Origin: DSXH01 sp964532065
GTDB taxonomy: Bacteria > Bacteroidota > Ignavibacteria > Ignavibacteriales > Melioribacteraceae
NCBI GenBank assembly: GCA_964532065.1
Contig: CAZHHG010000023.1
Coordinates: 1 to 33,424, forward strand
Direction: 5' to 3'
DNA: 33,424 nucleotides
Part shown: positions 8,796-17,109 of the stretch, in pieces
Layout: each line of letters starts with the position of its first letter
Numbering within the stretch: position 1 is the stretch's first letter
Position numbers and translations under genes: made by a program
The notes under the pieces: model-generated
The model's input: the letters and a program-made list of their open reading frames with translations, nothing else
The model's database searches: none
What the model was told of the DNA's origin: nothing

Positions 8796-10249
8796 TATGA
8801 TTTATATCCCCGGTAATTAATTAAATTTCTTGCCATTCCATTAAACACGAAATAATGAAACGGCAGCACAGAATACCAATACAATCTTCCAAGTAAACCT
8901 TTAGGGCGGAAGGTTGCGGTTTGACTCAGATAATTTTTTCCGTCATAATTGACAATTTTAAACTCAAGCCACGCTTCACCCGGTAATTTCATTTCGGCAT
9001 AGAGAAGAAGCCTTTTATTAACTTTATCTGCATCTAGCACGCGCCAGAAATCGAGCGTATCGCCGGGATTGATTTCAGACGTATTGGTTCTTCCCCTTCT
9101 AAGTCCGACGCCGCCGAAAATTTTATCAATAAAACCCCGCAGTCCCCAGAGCCAGTTACCGTAATACCAGCCCCTGTCTCCTCCGATCGACCAGATATTA
9201 TTTAAAACGGCTTCAGTACTCCCTGCGATTTCAACCTCTTTTTTATCAATAAAGCATCCATGTTCGGGAACGTTAATGTGTCCGCGCAGCGTATTTTCTC
9301 CTGAACTTGAAACGAGAGAATCCTTCCAGCTCGAGATAACCGAATTCCCCTCAATTTTTTGAAATGCAAGTTTAATTGCGTCCTTATATGAAATCATATT
9401 CAGGTTCAGCATTTTTACCAGTGTATCATCCTTTGCAATAATTTCAATTTTCATACTGTTAACAAGATTGACAGCAAGTTTGTATGATGTTGCTGTTACA
9501 AAGTAGAGCCAGTATGAGGAGAGACGGGGCGTCATAACGGGTACGGAGAAAATTATTCTTTTAAGTCCCCTTACTTCGGCAAATTGAAGAAGCATTTCTT
9601 TGTATGAAAGGATGTCCGGCCCGCCGATATCGAAATCCTTCCCGAAAGTTTTTTCATTTAGTAAAACCCCGGTGAGAGATTCAATCACATTACGGATTGC
9701 AACGGGTTGATGTTTTGTCCGGAGCCATTTAGGCGCGATCATAACCGGGAGTTTTTCAACAAGGTCTCTTATTATTTCGAATGAAGCGCTTCCGCTTCCA
9801 ACAATAATACCTGCTTTAATTGTTGTTACCGGAATGCTTCCCTGTTTTAATATTTCCTCGACATTTTTCCGCGAGCTTAAGTGACGCGACAATTTATTTT
9901 CGTTGGTAATTCCGCTTAGATAGATAATCTGTTTTGCGGAAGTTTCCTTTAGCATTTTTGAAAAGTTTTGTGCTGCCTCAGATTCAAGTTTCTCAAAATC
10001 ACTTATTCCGGAGCTCATAGAATGAATTAAATAATACGCGGCGTCAATATCTTTTAATTCATCGGGCAGAAAAGCCGGTTTCAGAAAATCGACTTCAAAC
10101 AGCCTGATGGCGGGATCGGAAAAGACGCCTTCTGAGGGGAACCGCTTCTTATCTCTTACACAGCAAATAACTTCATATCCTTTCTCAATAAGAGAGGGAA
10201 GAAGCCGTTTTCCAATATATCCGGTTGCACCGGTTAATAGTACTTTCAT
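8795..10249 (-). CDS. SDR-family NAD(P)-binding protein with C-terminal DUF2867
   Basis: 484 residues. The N-terminal 300 form an atypical extended SDR Rossmann domain, beginning MKVLLTGATGYIGKRLLPSL with the GxxGxxG nucleotide motif, then DAAYYLIHSM and QIIYLSGI. The remaining 180 residues (about 325-484, with WYYGNWLWGLRGFID, DFWRVLDAD, GRLYWYSVLPFHYFVF) match the DUF2867 domain often fused to such SDRs. The classical YxxxK pair is not clear, so it may bind cofactor and ligand rather than act as a standard dehydrogenase. It is first in a run with the overlapping CIA30 gene and the barrel gene. Confidence 0.9.
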   Translation of the reverse strand: MKVLLTGATGYIGKRLLPSLIEKGYEVICCVRDKKRFPSEGVFSDPAIRLFEVDFLKPAFLPDELKDIDAAYYLIHSMSSGISDFEKLESEAAQNFSKMLKETSAKQIIYLSGITNENKLSRHLSSRKNVEEILKQGSIPVTTIKAGIIVGSGSASFEIIRDLVEKLPVMIAPKWLRTKHQPVAIRNVIESLTGVLLNEKTFGKDFDIGGPDILSYKEMLLQFAEVRGLKRIIFSVPVMTPRLSSYWLYFVTATSYKLAVNLVNSMKIEIIAKDDTLVKMLNLNMISYKDAIKLAFQKIEGNSVISSWKDSLVSSSGENTLRGHINVPEHGCFIDKKEVEIAGSTEAVLNNIWSIGGDRGWYYGNWLWGLRGFIDKIFGGVGLRRGRTNTSEINPGDTLDFWRVLDADKVNKRLLLYAEMKLPGEAWLEFKIVNYDGKNYLSQTATFRPKGLLGRLYWYSVLPFHYFVFNGMARNLINYRGYKS

Positions 10250-10345
10250 ACATAAAGAACAAATGGTTTTCGGTAATAATTCCCTATATTCAACAGAGAT
10301 TTAGAAACAACTAATTCTTCCGAAAGGATGGAGCGAGCCGAAAAA

Positions 10346-10978
10346 ATGAATACAATTATCAACCGGTTTTATGATGTCCTGTTATCTATCTACATCTATA
10401 ATGAATACACAGGATATATCGAACTTGAGAAATTATTAGCCGCCATTATTACAAAATACCCGGACGAAGCGACATTTATTGCATCGGTCAGAAAGCACAT
10501 GGATGATGAGAAAAAGCATTATCAAATGTTTAAGGTCTATTTTACAAAAAAAGGATCTCTGCCGTATATTGTTACAAAAAAGTATGGTTATATAGATTTG
10601 TTTGTTAAGCATATATTTAAAGAGGATTTAAAAACCCTTGACCAGAATAGAATAATAAATGATGAAAACGAGTTTATGAAACTTTGCCGCTTGATAATGA
10701 TGACTGAATTCAGGGGGATGAAGCAGGTAAAGACTTTGTTAAAGAGCCCTCTAATTAAGAGAAGCGAATCTCTAATCAAAATTTTCAAAGTGGTTGAAAA
10801 GGATGAACCAACACATTGTTATCCTTATCAGTATTGGCTTAAAAAATTTAACAGTCATGAACCGAGATTAAAAGAAAAACTTGTAGATCTTTGGATTCAT
10901 TATTCCCTGATGTTCTTTAAAGTGCCCGTTCTTCTATTTAACGGAAAACTAAAAAGGATGAAGGGGTTTTATGCTTAA
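10346..10978 (+). CDS. Ferritin-like (diiron four-helix) protein, unassigned
   Basis: About 210 residues, all-helical, no signal peptide. Spaced carboxylate/histidine motifs fit a ferritin-like diiron bundle: Glu20 in YNEYTGYIELEK, Glu55/His58 in DDEKKHYQMF, Glu121 in MMTEFRGMKQV and Glu154/His157 in KDEPTHCYPYQYW, that is two ExxH pairs each preceded by a helix Glu. Which activity it has (oxygenase, desaturase-like or iron storage) cannot be told. The ATG at 10346 was preferred to 10328, because at 10328 the GAAAGG touches the start codon, while 10346 has GGAG upstream. It is monocistronic and divergent from the SDR/DUF2867 gene. Confidence 0.72.
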   Translation: MNTIINRFYDVLLSIYIYNEYTGYIELEKLLAAIITKYPDEATFIASVRKHMDDEKKHYQMFKVYFTKKGSLPYIVTKKYGYIDLFVKHIFKEDLKTLDQNRIINDENEFMKLCRLIMMTEFRGMKQVKTLLKSPLIKRSESLIKIFKVVEKDEPTHCYPYQYWLKKFNSHEPRLKEKLVDLWIHYSLMFFKVPVLLFNGKLKRMKGFYA

Positions 10979-11030
10979 CACCATCATCTTGTTTGATTTT
11001 ACAAGAATTGTTAAGCAGACAATGTTTTTT
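10973..11030 (+). terminator. Probable terminator of the ferritin-like gene
   Basis: GCTTAACA (overlapping the stop codon) pairs with TGTTAAGC at 11009-11016, and inside it TCTTGT (10987-10992) pairs with ACAAGA (11001-11006). A run of six T follows at 11025-11030. The two-part stem with a one-sided bulge makes this a moderate call. Confidence 0.5.
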
Positions 11031-11174
11031 ACGCTTTAATATTTTCTTTCCGCGAATGCATTCAGTAACGGGATAAATAATTTTTATGCTGCCTGTCTAA
11101 AAAGAATCTTTGGTTTCAATCACCAATCTATTTTCCGCGCATTATTTTATTTCGCGTTTTTTAGCACTAAAGCT

Positions 11175-11627
11175 CTAGTTCGGAATTAAATTTTTGACCA
11201 AATCTAATTCGGTTGCGGTTATTTGATTGTCCGTCAATGAATTTTTAACCGTCGTGATAAAATTCGAGAAGTTCTGAAAATCAATTGAGGTATTACTTCC
11301 AAGCTGATTAAAATACTGATTGACAAGATTTTTCATTTCATTCACATTAGCGCCGACGCCAAGCGAATTCAAAATAGCGGTTAAATCCTCCTGCATTAGA
11401 GAGCTTGCAAAACTGCGCACATAATTAAAGCCTATCTCAAAAAGTCCGGGCACGTGTGCAAACAGAAAGCTGATTATGGCGGATGAGAAAAAAAACAAGG
11501 CTACAACGCCAATCAGGGTAATAAAAATTACCGCTGCTCCACCCAGAAGCACAATTCTCCTTAATCGTTTTTTAAATCTATAGTCATTTCTTAAACGATA
11601 CTGAATTTCGCTTAAATCAAATCTCAT
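11175..11627 (-). CDS. Small single-pass membrane protein of unknown function
   Basis: 150 residues. A basic N-terminal segment (RLRNDYRFKKRLRR) is followed by one long hydrophobic stretch at about residues 26-58 (IVLLGGAAVIFITLIGVVALFFF and on), then a polar helical domain (LTAILNSLGVGANVNEMK, TVKNSLTDNQITATEL). By the positive-inside rule the short N-terminus is cytoplasmic and the C-terminal domain is outside. No family is recognised. It starts 19 bases behind the AbgT-type transporter and is probably co-transcribed, so it may be an accessory of that transporter or of the channel further upstream; this is inference from position only. Confidence 0.65.
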   Translation of the reverse strand: MRFDLSEIQYRLRNDYRFKKRLRRIVLLGGAAVIFITLIGVVALFFFSSAIISFLFAHVPGLFEIGFNYVRSFASSLMQEDLTAILNSLGVGANVNEMKNLVNQYFNQLGSNTSIDFQNFSNFITTVKNSLTDNQITATELDLVKNLIPN

Positions 11628-11646
11628 TTATAATATCCCTGTTTTT

Positions 11647-13158
11647 TTATTGTAAGAAGAGTTCGGCACCCGGCCCCAGAGGTAATCCCAAAAGGAACCA
11701 GACTATAAACACCATAGTCCAAACAATAAAAAATGAAATCGTGTACGGAAGCATTGTTGCTATTAAAGTACCTATGCCGGCTTTTTCATCGTACTTATTA
11801 ATGAACGCAATTATCAAAGCGAAGTATGACATCATCGGTGCAATAATATTTGTAACACTATCGCCAACGCGGTAGGCCGCCTGAACAAGTTCTGGCGAAT
11901 AACCGAGCAGCATAAACATCGGAACAAAGATCGGCGCCATGATTGCCCACTTTGCCGAAGCGCTTCCTATAAATAGATTTAAGAACGCTGTAATGATTAT
12001 AAACAAAATCATGAGTGGAATCGGTCCGAGTCCCGAAGCTTTTAACGCCATCGCTCCTTCAACAGCTAATATTTGACCGAGATTGGTCCAGTTAAAAAAC
12101 GCAACGAACTGGGCTGCAAAAAATACAAGGACAATATATGAACCAAGAGTCTCCATCGATTTGCTCATCCCCTTAACGACATCGTTATCGGACTTAATTG
12201 TTTTAGCGCCGATTCCGTATGCAAGTCCGGCAACAACACCGCCGAGAAATATGAAGGCGACAATACCGCTTAAGAAAGGGGATTTCAAAATGCTTCCTGT
12301 TTTGGGATCGCGCAGGAATCCGTTCTCCGGAATAATTCCAAACAGAATAATGGCCATAAAAACCGTAACAGCAACCGACGCATAGATCAAACCTTTTTTC
12401 TCATCAGCGGAGAGCGGTTTAATTTCCTCCGCCTTAACATTCCCCTTGTATTCTCCCAGCCGGGGAATGATAACTTTTTCGGTTATCCAGGTTCCAACGG
12501 CTGCAATAAAAAAGGTAGATACAAAAAGGAAATAATAGTTCGCCGCCGCGTTTACTTCGTAGGATTTATCGATGATATGTGCCGCCTCCTGTGTAAGTCC
12601 GGCAAGGAGCGGATCGATTGTTCCAAGCAGAAGGTTTGCGCTGTAACCGCCGGAGACCCCTGCAAATGCCGCCGCAAGTCCTGCAATAGGGTGTCTTCCG
12701 ACAGCAAGAAAGATCATTGCGGAGAGCGGTACAAGAAGAACATAACCAATTTCACTCGCAGTGTTAGACATAATTCCGGCAAAGACTACAACAAATGTTA
12801 AAAGTTTCTTGGGTGCTTTTATTACGATAAGCCGGAGAGACGTTCCGATCAGTCCGCTATGTTCAGCAACGGCTATTCCGAGGAGCGAAACGAGAACGGT
12901 CCCCAGCGGTGCGAATGATGTGAAGTTAGTTATCAGATTTGTTATTATCCGGTGCAGACCTTCTACAGAGAGAAGACTTACGGGACGGATCTCCCTGTTA
13001 GAACCGGGCAGGGTTACAGAAAAATCGAATTGAGAGACAATCCATGAGAGAATAATTACGCCGAAGGCAAAGAGAGCAAAAAGGGTGGTTGGATTAGGAA
13101 GTTTGTTCCCAACCTTTTCTATCTTACCTAAAAAAGATTCCATAAAATTTTTCTTCAC
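11647..13158 (-). CDS. AbgT-family transporter
   Basis: About 503 residues with a dozen hydrophobic segments, the normal size of the family. Diagnostic stretches include GNKLPNPTTLFALFAFGVIILSW near the N-terminus, FAPLGTVLVSLLGIAVAEHSGLI, IVFAGIMSNTASEIGYV-type helix text (VVFAGIMSNTASEIGYVLLV), FIGSASAKWAIMAPIFVPM and GDSVTNIIAPMMSYF. AbgT proteins move p-aminobenzoyl-glutamate or act as antimetabolite drug exporters, usually coupled to ions. The start is GTG at 13158 with AAAGG upstream; ATG at 13143 is the alternative. It lies 25 bases behind the ion channel gene and 19 ahead of the small membrane protein. Confidence 0.92.
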   Translation of the reverse strand: MKKNFMESFLGKIEKVGNKLPNPTTLFALFAFGVIILSWIVSQFDFSVTLPGSNREIRPVSLLSVEGLHRIITNLITNFTSFAPLGTVLVSLLGIAVAEHSGLIGTSLRLIVIKAPKKLLTFVVVFAGIMSNTASEIGYVLLVPLSAMIFLAVGRHPIAGLAAAFAGVSGGYSANLLLGTIDPLLAGLTQEAAHIIDKSYEVNAAANYYFLFVSTFFIAAVGTWITEKVIIPRLGEYKGNVKAEEIKPLSADEKKGLIYASVAVTVFMAIILFGIIPENGFLRDPKTGSILKSPFLSGIVAFIFLGGVVAGLAYGIGAKTIKSDNDVVKGMSKSMETLGSYIVLVFFAAQFVAFFNWTNLGQILAVEGAMALKASGLGPIPLMILFIIITAFLNLFIGSASAKWAIMAPIFVPMFMLLGYSPELVQAAYRVGDSVTNIIAPMMSYFALIIAFINKYDEKAGIGTLIATMLPYTISFFIVWTMVFIVWFLLGLPLGPGAELFLQ

Positions 13159-13183
13159 AACAGGTTGCCTTTCGCTTAATTTA

Positions 13184-13996
13184 TCAATTGGTTCTTTTTG
13201 TTAGCTTTTCTTCCATTCTGATAATCTGTTCCTTTAACAGCTTTATGTCGTTTCTCAACTCCTCGTTTTCGTCCTGAATAATTGCTTCAATCTTATCAAC
13301 CTTTTCACTTGCGACTTTCTGCTGAACTTCGCTCATTGTATTAACAACTATTGCTATAAAAATATTAAGCGTGGTATAGGAGGCAAGAAGTATAAAGAGT
13401 ATGAAATAAATATTTGCGAGCGGGTAAACGCTCATTATATCCCTTGATATTTCAGCCCATCCTTCCAGAGTCATAATTTGAAAGAGTGTGAACATTGAAG
13501 AAGCCAGTGTTCCGAACCACGCGGGAAACTCTGAACTGAACAGCTTTGTGCCGATTACTGCAAAAACATAAAACACCAATGCAAGCAGAACAAAAATCCA
13601 AAGCAGGCTCGGTAATGAATGAAACAGGGATTCGACTATGAACCTGAGTTTGGGAACATTTTTAATTAAGCGAAGCGACCTGAATATTCTTAATGATCTT
13701 AGAACCGCGAGCGATCCGGAAGCAGGCAGAAGCGCTATGGCAACGATTGAAAAATCAAAAATATTCCAGCCGTTCCGGAAAAATGAAAATCCGTATCCAT
13801 AAAGTTTTAACACTATTTCTATAACAAACACCGCCAGAATTATCTTGTCGATAAGCAGAAGTGTGCTGCCGAAGGAAGACATAATCTTTTCAGAGGTTTC
13901 GAAACCGATAGTTATGGAATTAAAGATTATCAGCCCAATAATGAAATTCTGAAATCCGGAGCTTTCGCAAAATTGTTTAATTTTTTCCCTTGTCAT
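13184..13996 (-). CDS. Voltage-gated-type bacterial cation channel (NaChBac-like)
   Basis: 270 residues, the right size for a single-domain six-helix channel. The S4 voltage sensor shows a positive residue every third position (Arg100, 103, 106, 109, Lys112 in VLRSLRIFRSLRLIK). The pore loop is FQIMTLEGWAEISRDIM with selectivity filter TLEGWAE (176-182), followed by S6 TLNIFIAIVVNTM and a C-terminal acidic/leucine coiled coil (about 230-265) that would hold the tetramer. Known bacterial sodium channels have TLESWAS; here Gly replaces Ser and Glu follows Ala. The ATG at 13996 has AAAGGA upstream. Neighbouring genes encode an AbgT transporter and, further up, a Ca/Na exchanger. Confidence 0.9.
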   Translation of the reverse strand: MTREKIKQFCESSGFQNFIIGLIIFNSITIGFETSEKIMSSFGSTLLLIDKIILAVFVIEIVLKLYGYGFSFFRNGWNIFDFSIVAIALLPASGSLAVLRSLRIFRSLRLIKNVPKLRFIVESLFHSLPSLLWIFVLLALVFYVFAVIGTKLFSSEFPAWFGTLASSMFTLFQIMTLEGWAEISRDIMSVYPLANIYFILFILLASYTTLNIFIAIVVNTMSEVQQKVASEKVDKIEAIIQDENEELRNDIKLLKEQIIRMEEKLTKRTN

Positions 13997-14043
13997 AATC
14001 CTTTTGTTTTAATAGTAAAATTAATGCTGGTTTAAATCGGGGT

Positions 14044-14883
14044 TTATTTAATCCGGTCTATTATTTCCTCGCACTTATCCCAGAGTTCTTTCTCTTTAGC
14101 GGGATGATCGAATGCGCATACTTCTTCTTTTCTTTCTTTGAAAAACCCGCCGTTTCGACCTGTAATGTTTTCTGATGAAGCGAGCCAGACTATAGTATCC
14201 GCGCCCTGTTGAACTGTTTTACCTTCTATCAAACCGAAAATTTTAAGAAGAATCTTACCGGCAAAATTCTGGTTTCTGAAAAGATCGGTGGACGGTATAA
14301 AACCGGGGGTCATAGAGTAAACGCGGATATTATCATTCTCCAATCTCCGGGCCCATTCGCGTGTAAGCATTCTGTTTGCCTGTTTGGATTGCTTATATGC
14401 TGATGTTGCGTTATACTTTCTTCTATCGAAACCAACATCATCCGTTTCCAGTCCTCCGGCAAAATGCGACGCAACATTAATAATTCTTGACGGCGATCCC
14501 TTCTTCAGTAAATCGACTAAAAGTTTTGTGAGGAGCTGATGACCCAGTACGTTTACAGAAAAAGTCATCTCTTCATTGAATGAGCTCAAGACCTTATCCC
14601 CGCTCCATAACCCGGCATTATTAATAAGAACATCCAGTTTGGTTTCATCCTTCTTAAATGATTCAGCAAATTTCCGGATAGATTCGGGAGAGGCCAGATC
14701 AAGCTCTTTGACAAAAACATTCTTGTTGCCGGTTTCCTTAATAATCTCAAGCCGTGTTTCATTTGCGGAATCAACGGAGCGGACGGCTAAATAGATTCTT
14801 GAACCATTTTTAGCAAGTTCTCTTGCTGCGTCCTTACCGATTCCACGGTTGGAGCCGGTAATTATGATAACTTTATCTTTCAT
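14044..14883 (-). CDS. SDR-family oxidoreductase (retinol-dehydrogenase-like)
   Basis: 279 residues, a classical short-chain dehydrogenase. Motifs in order: TGSNRGIG (9-16, cofactor loop), NNAG (88-91), Asn111 in SVNVLGHQLL, Ser139 in INVASHFAGG, and the catalytic pair YKQSK (Tyr163, Lys167). Arg35 in LAVRSVD after the second strand favours NADP(H). The arrangement resembles the retinol dehydrogenase/WWOX branch, but the substrate is unknown. The ATG at 14883 is preceded by AAAGGGTG. It lies 105 bases behind the Ca/Na exchanger and 47 ahead of the channel gene, so co-transcription is possible but not certain. Confidence 0.9.
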   Translation of the reverse strand: MKDKVIIITGSNRGIGKDAARELAKNGSRIYLAVRSVDSANETRLEIIKETGNKNVFVKELDLASPESIRKFAESFKKDETKLDVLINNAGLWSGDKVLSSFNEEMTFSVNVLGHQLLTKLLVDLLKKGSPSRIINVASHFAGGLETDDVGFDRRKYNATSAYKQSKQANRMLTREWARRLENDNIRVYSMTPGFIPSTDLFRNQNFAGKILLKIFGLIEGKTVQQGADTIVWLASSENITGRNGGFFKERKEEVCAFDHPAKEKELWDKCEEIIDRIK

Positions 14884-14988
14884 TCACACCCTTTGTTTAT
14901 TTAAGACTAACAAAGGAGTAAATTAAATCGTTCCTTCCGGAATTGAGGAGTGAATGTTAAAACGGATGTTCGAACCGGTTTTTGGAGG

Positions 14989-15945
14989 CTATCTGCTTGT
15001 TATCAGGAACGCCAGATATCCCAAATAGAGAAGTACAAGCAGTACGCCCTGCCATCTTTCGAGAACATGTTTTTTTCCGACATACATCGCAAAGAAGAGG
15101 ATTACGCTTGCAATAATATTAACCAGAATGTCCGCGTTGGAATCTGTATTGAAGGGTAGTGGTTTTATTATTGCGCTTGCCCCTAGAATCCAGAAGACAT
15201 TAAATATATTAGAACCAACCACATTGCCTATGGCAATGTCGGATTGTTTTTTATATGCGGCAACTGCTGAAGTTGCCAGTTCGGGGAGCGAAGTACCAAC
15301 AGCAACCACGGTTAAGCCGATAACAGACTGGCTGATATTAAAGGATTCGGCAATAGTAACAGCGCCCTCTACAATCCATTTGCCTCCGAAGACCAGCCCA
15401 GCAAGCCCAACTAAAATATATAATCCTGCTTGTACAAAACTTAATTCCTTAATCGGCTTTTCATTTATATCATCATCTGATTTTGTTATACTGAGAGTGT
15501 AATAAAGAAATATCAGGAAGAATCCGAGGAATACAAGTCCGTCTATTCTCGTTATTACAGAGCTGGTATTACCGTCGATAATAATGTCGTTCGCCGTAAC
15601 GGCTACAATTAGAGCTGCAAGCAGACTGAACGGTATCTCCTTTAAAACAGTATTCTTCTTTGCGGAAATGGGATATATTATTGCCGCAATACCGAGTATC
15701 AAAAGTATGTTCGCGATATTGCTTCCGAGAACATTACCAATAGCAATCTCGGTATTGCCGTTTATCGATGCAAAGATATTCACAATAAATTCCGGAGTAG
15801 ATGTTCCGAAGGCAACGATAGTAAGACCGATTACGATGTTGGATATATTAAGTTTCCTGGCGATCGAAGAGGATCCGTCAACAAGAAGATCCGCTCCTTT
15901 AATCAATATGAAAAAGCCGACAATAAAAAGAATATATGTTAACAT
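14989..15945 (-). CDS. Calcium/sodium antiporter, CaCA (YrbG) family
   Basis: About 318 residues in two homologous halves of roughly five helices. Each half carries the alpha repeat with its acidic residue: IGLTIVAFGTSTPEFIVN in the first and IGLTVVAVGTSLPELATS in the second, each followed by AIGNVLGSNIANI or AIGNVVGSNIFNV. This is the signature of K+-independent Ca/Na exchangers of the YrbG type. The ATG at 15945 (MLTYILFIVGFF) is chosen; the in-frame upstream extension to 16011 adds an unlikely extra leader. It probably exports Ca2+ using sodium or proton gradients. It is divergent from the SDR at 16168. Confidence 0.93.
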   Translation of the reverse strand: MLTYILFIVGFFILIKGADLLVDGSSSIARKLNISNIVIGLTIVAFGTSTPEFIVNIFASINGNTEIAIGNVLGSNIANILLILGIAAIIYPISAKKNTVLKEIPFSLLAALIVAVTANDIIIDGNTSSVITRIDGLVFLGFFLIFLYYTLSITKSDDDINEKPIKELSFVQAGLYILVGLAGLVFGGKWIVEGAVTIAESFNISQSVIGLTVVAVGTSLPELATSAVAAYKKQSDIAIGNVVGSNIFNVFWILGASAIIKPLPFNTDSNADILVNIIASVILFFAMYVGKKHVLERWQGVLLVLLYLGYLAFLITSR

Positions 15946-16167
15946 AGTCACCGTTTTTTTATTAGCAAAGCTATTAAAGAAAAAGAATATACCGCAAAAA
16001 AAGTTCCACATTTTATTACCCGGCAGTAAAACATTGATTGCAGCTTATTCTGATACTATTACTAATGAGTCCGCAATAAATTCTAGTTCACTCATAAAAA
16101 AGGTTAAGACAAAAACTTTATATTTGAGCTGGAATTATTTCATTATTCAACAACCTGGATCGTAGAG

Positions 16168-17109
16168 ATGATGCAGACAATACTTGGGGGCGGCGGCGGC
16201 GCGGGAACGGAGCTGGCTGGACAATTAATCAAATACACAGACCGGATCAGGATAGTTAATAGAAATCCGAAGAAGGTAAACGATAACGATCAGCTTATGA
16301 AAGCCGATTTATCAGATCCGAATGCTCTTGGTGAAGCCGTAAAAGGCTCGGAGATTGTATACGTTACAATCGGTTTTGAATATAAAACCTCCGTATGGAA
16401 AGAGAGATGGCCAAAGTTCATGAAGTCCCTGATCGATTCCTGCAGAAAACACGGATCAAAAATAGTGTTTGTAGATAATATCTATATGTACGATCCGGAA
16501 TACCTTTCCGATATGACGGAGGAGACGCCGGTAAAACCGGTTAGCGAAAAGGGAAAAGTCCGCGCGGAAATTGCCTCGATGCTGATGAATGCGGTTGAAA
16601 AAGGTGAAGTGAGCGCGCTAATTGCGCGCGGTGCGGATTTCTATGGACCGGGAGTTGCGGGAAGCTATCTGACTCAAACGGTTTTAAATAATCTGATAAA
16701 AGATAAAAATCCTCAGTGGCTCGGAAAGACGGATGTGATTCATAACTTCGCATACAGCCGTGATATCGGCAAAGCCCTTGCGCTTCTCGGCAACACTCCC
16801 GACTCATTCAATCAGATCTGGCACTTGCCCGCAGCGGAGGAGAGGTTAACTTCGCGTCAATGGATTGAGTTGATGATGAGCGTGATGCATAAAGAGAAAA
16901 AGATTCAGTCTATTCCAACTTTCATGATGGGGCTGATCGGTTTGTTTATTCCCGTACTGAAAGAATTAAAAGATATTTCATACCAGCTTGATAATGACTA
17001 CTTCTTAAACAGCACTAAATTTAACAGCCGGTTCAACTTTAAGCCGACAGATCCGGAAACAGGTATAAGAGAAATGGTTTCGGCAGGGGTTCCAAATGAA
17101 AAACATTAA
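16168..17109 (+). CDS. Atypical SDR/NAD-dependent epimerase-like protein
   Basis: 313 residues with an N-terminal Rossmann motif in a very glycine-rich form (MMQTILGGGGGAGTELAGQL), IVYVTIGF after the fourth strand, KIVFVDNIYMYDP and ARGADFYGPGV. The extended-SDR order (nucleotide loop, then NIYMY, E-E-T-P, ARGADFYGPG, then HNFAYSRDIGKAL) is clear, but the catalytic YxxxK is not: the aligned segment reads SEKGKVRAE with the Lys and no Tyr. It may therefore be a binding protein or a reductase with altered chemistry. Its last 14 bases overlap the start of the next gene. Confidence 0.85.
   Translation: MMQTILGGGGGAGTELAGQLIKYTDRIRIVNRNPKKVNDNDQLMKADLSDPNALGEAVKGSEIVYVTIGFEYKTSVWKERWPKFMKSLIDSCRKHGSKIVFVDNIYMYDPEYLSDMTEETPVKPVSEKGKVRAEIASMLMNAVEKGEVSALIARGADFYGPGVAGSYLTQTVLNNLIKDKNPQWLGKTDVIHNFAYSRDIGKALALLGNTPDSFNQIWHLPAAEERLTSRQWIELMMSVMHKEKKIQSIPTFMMGLIGLFIPVLKELKDISYQLDNDYFLNSTKFNSRFNFKPTDPETGIREMVSAGVPNEKH

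Noticed and set aside
11135..11162. Possible terminator CGCG...CGCG plus T run
   Set aside because: The stem is only four pairs with a 13-base loop, and a stronger candidate lies just after the ferritin-like gene.
12577..13033. Plus-strand frames opposite the AbgT gene
   Set aside because: They have no signal peptide, family motif or ribosome binding site and lie fully inside a well-supported gene.
15946..16011. Longer start for the Ca/Na antiporter
   Set aside because: The added residues (MWNFFCGIFFFFNSF) would form an extra helix before the usual family start MLTYILF.
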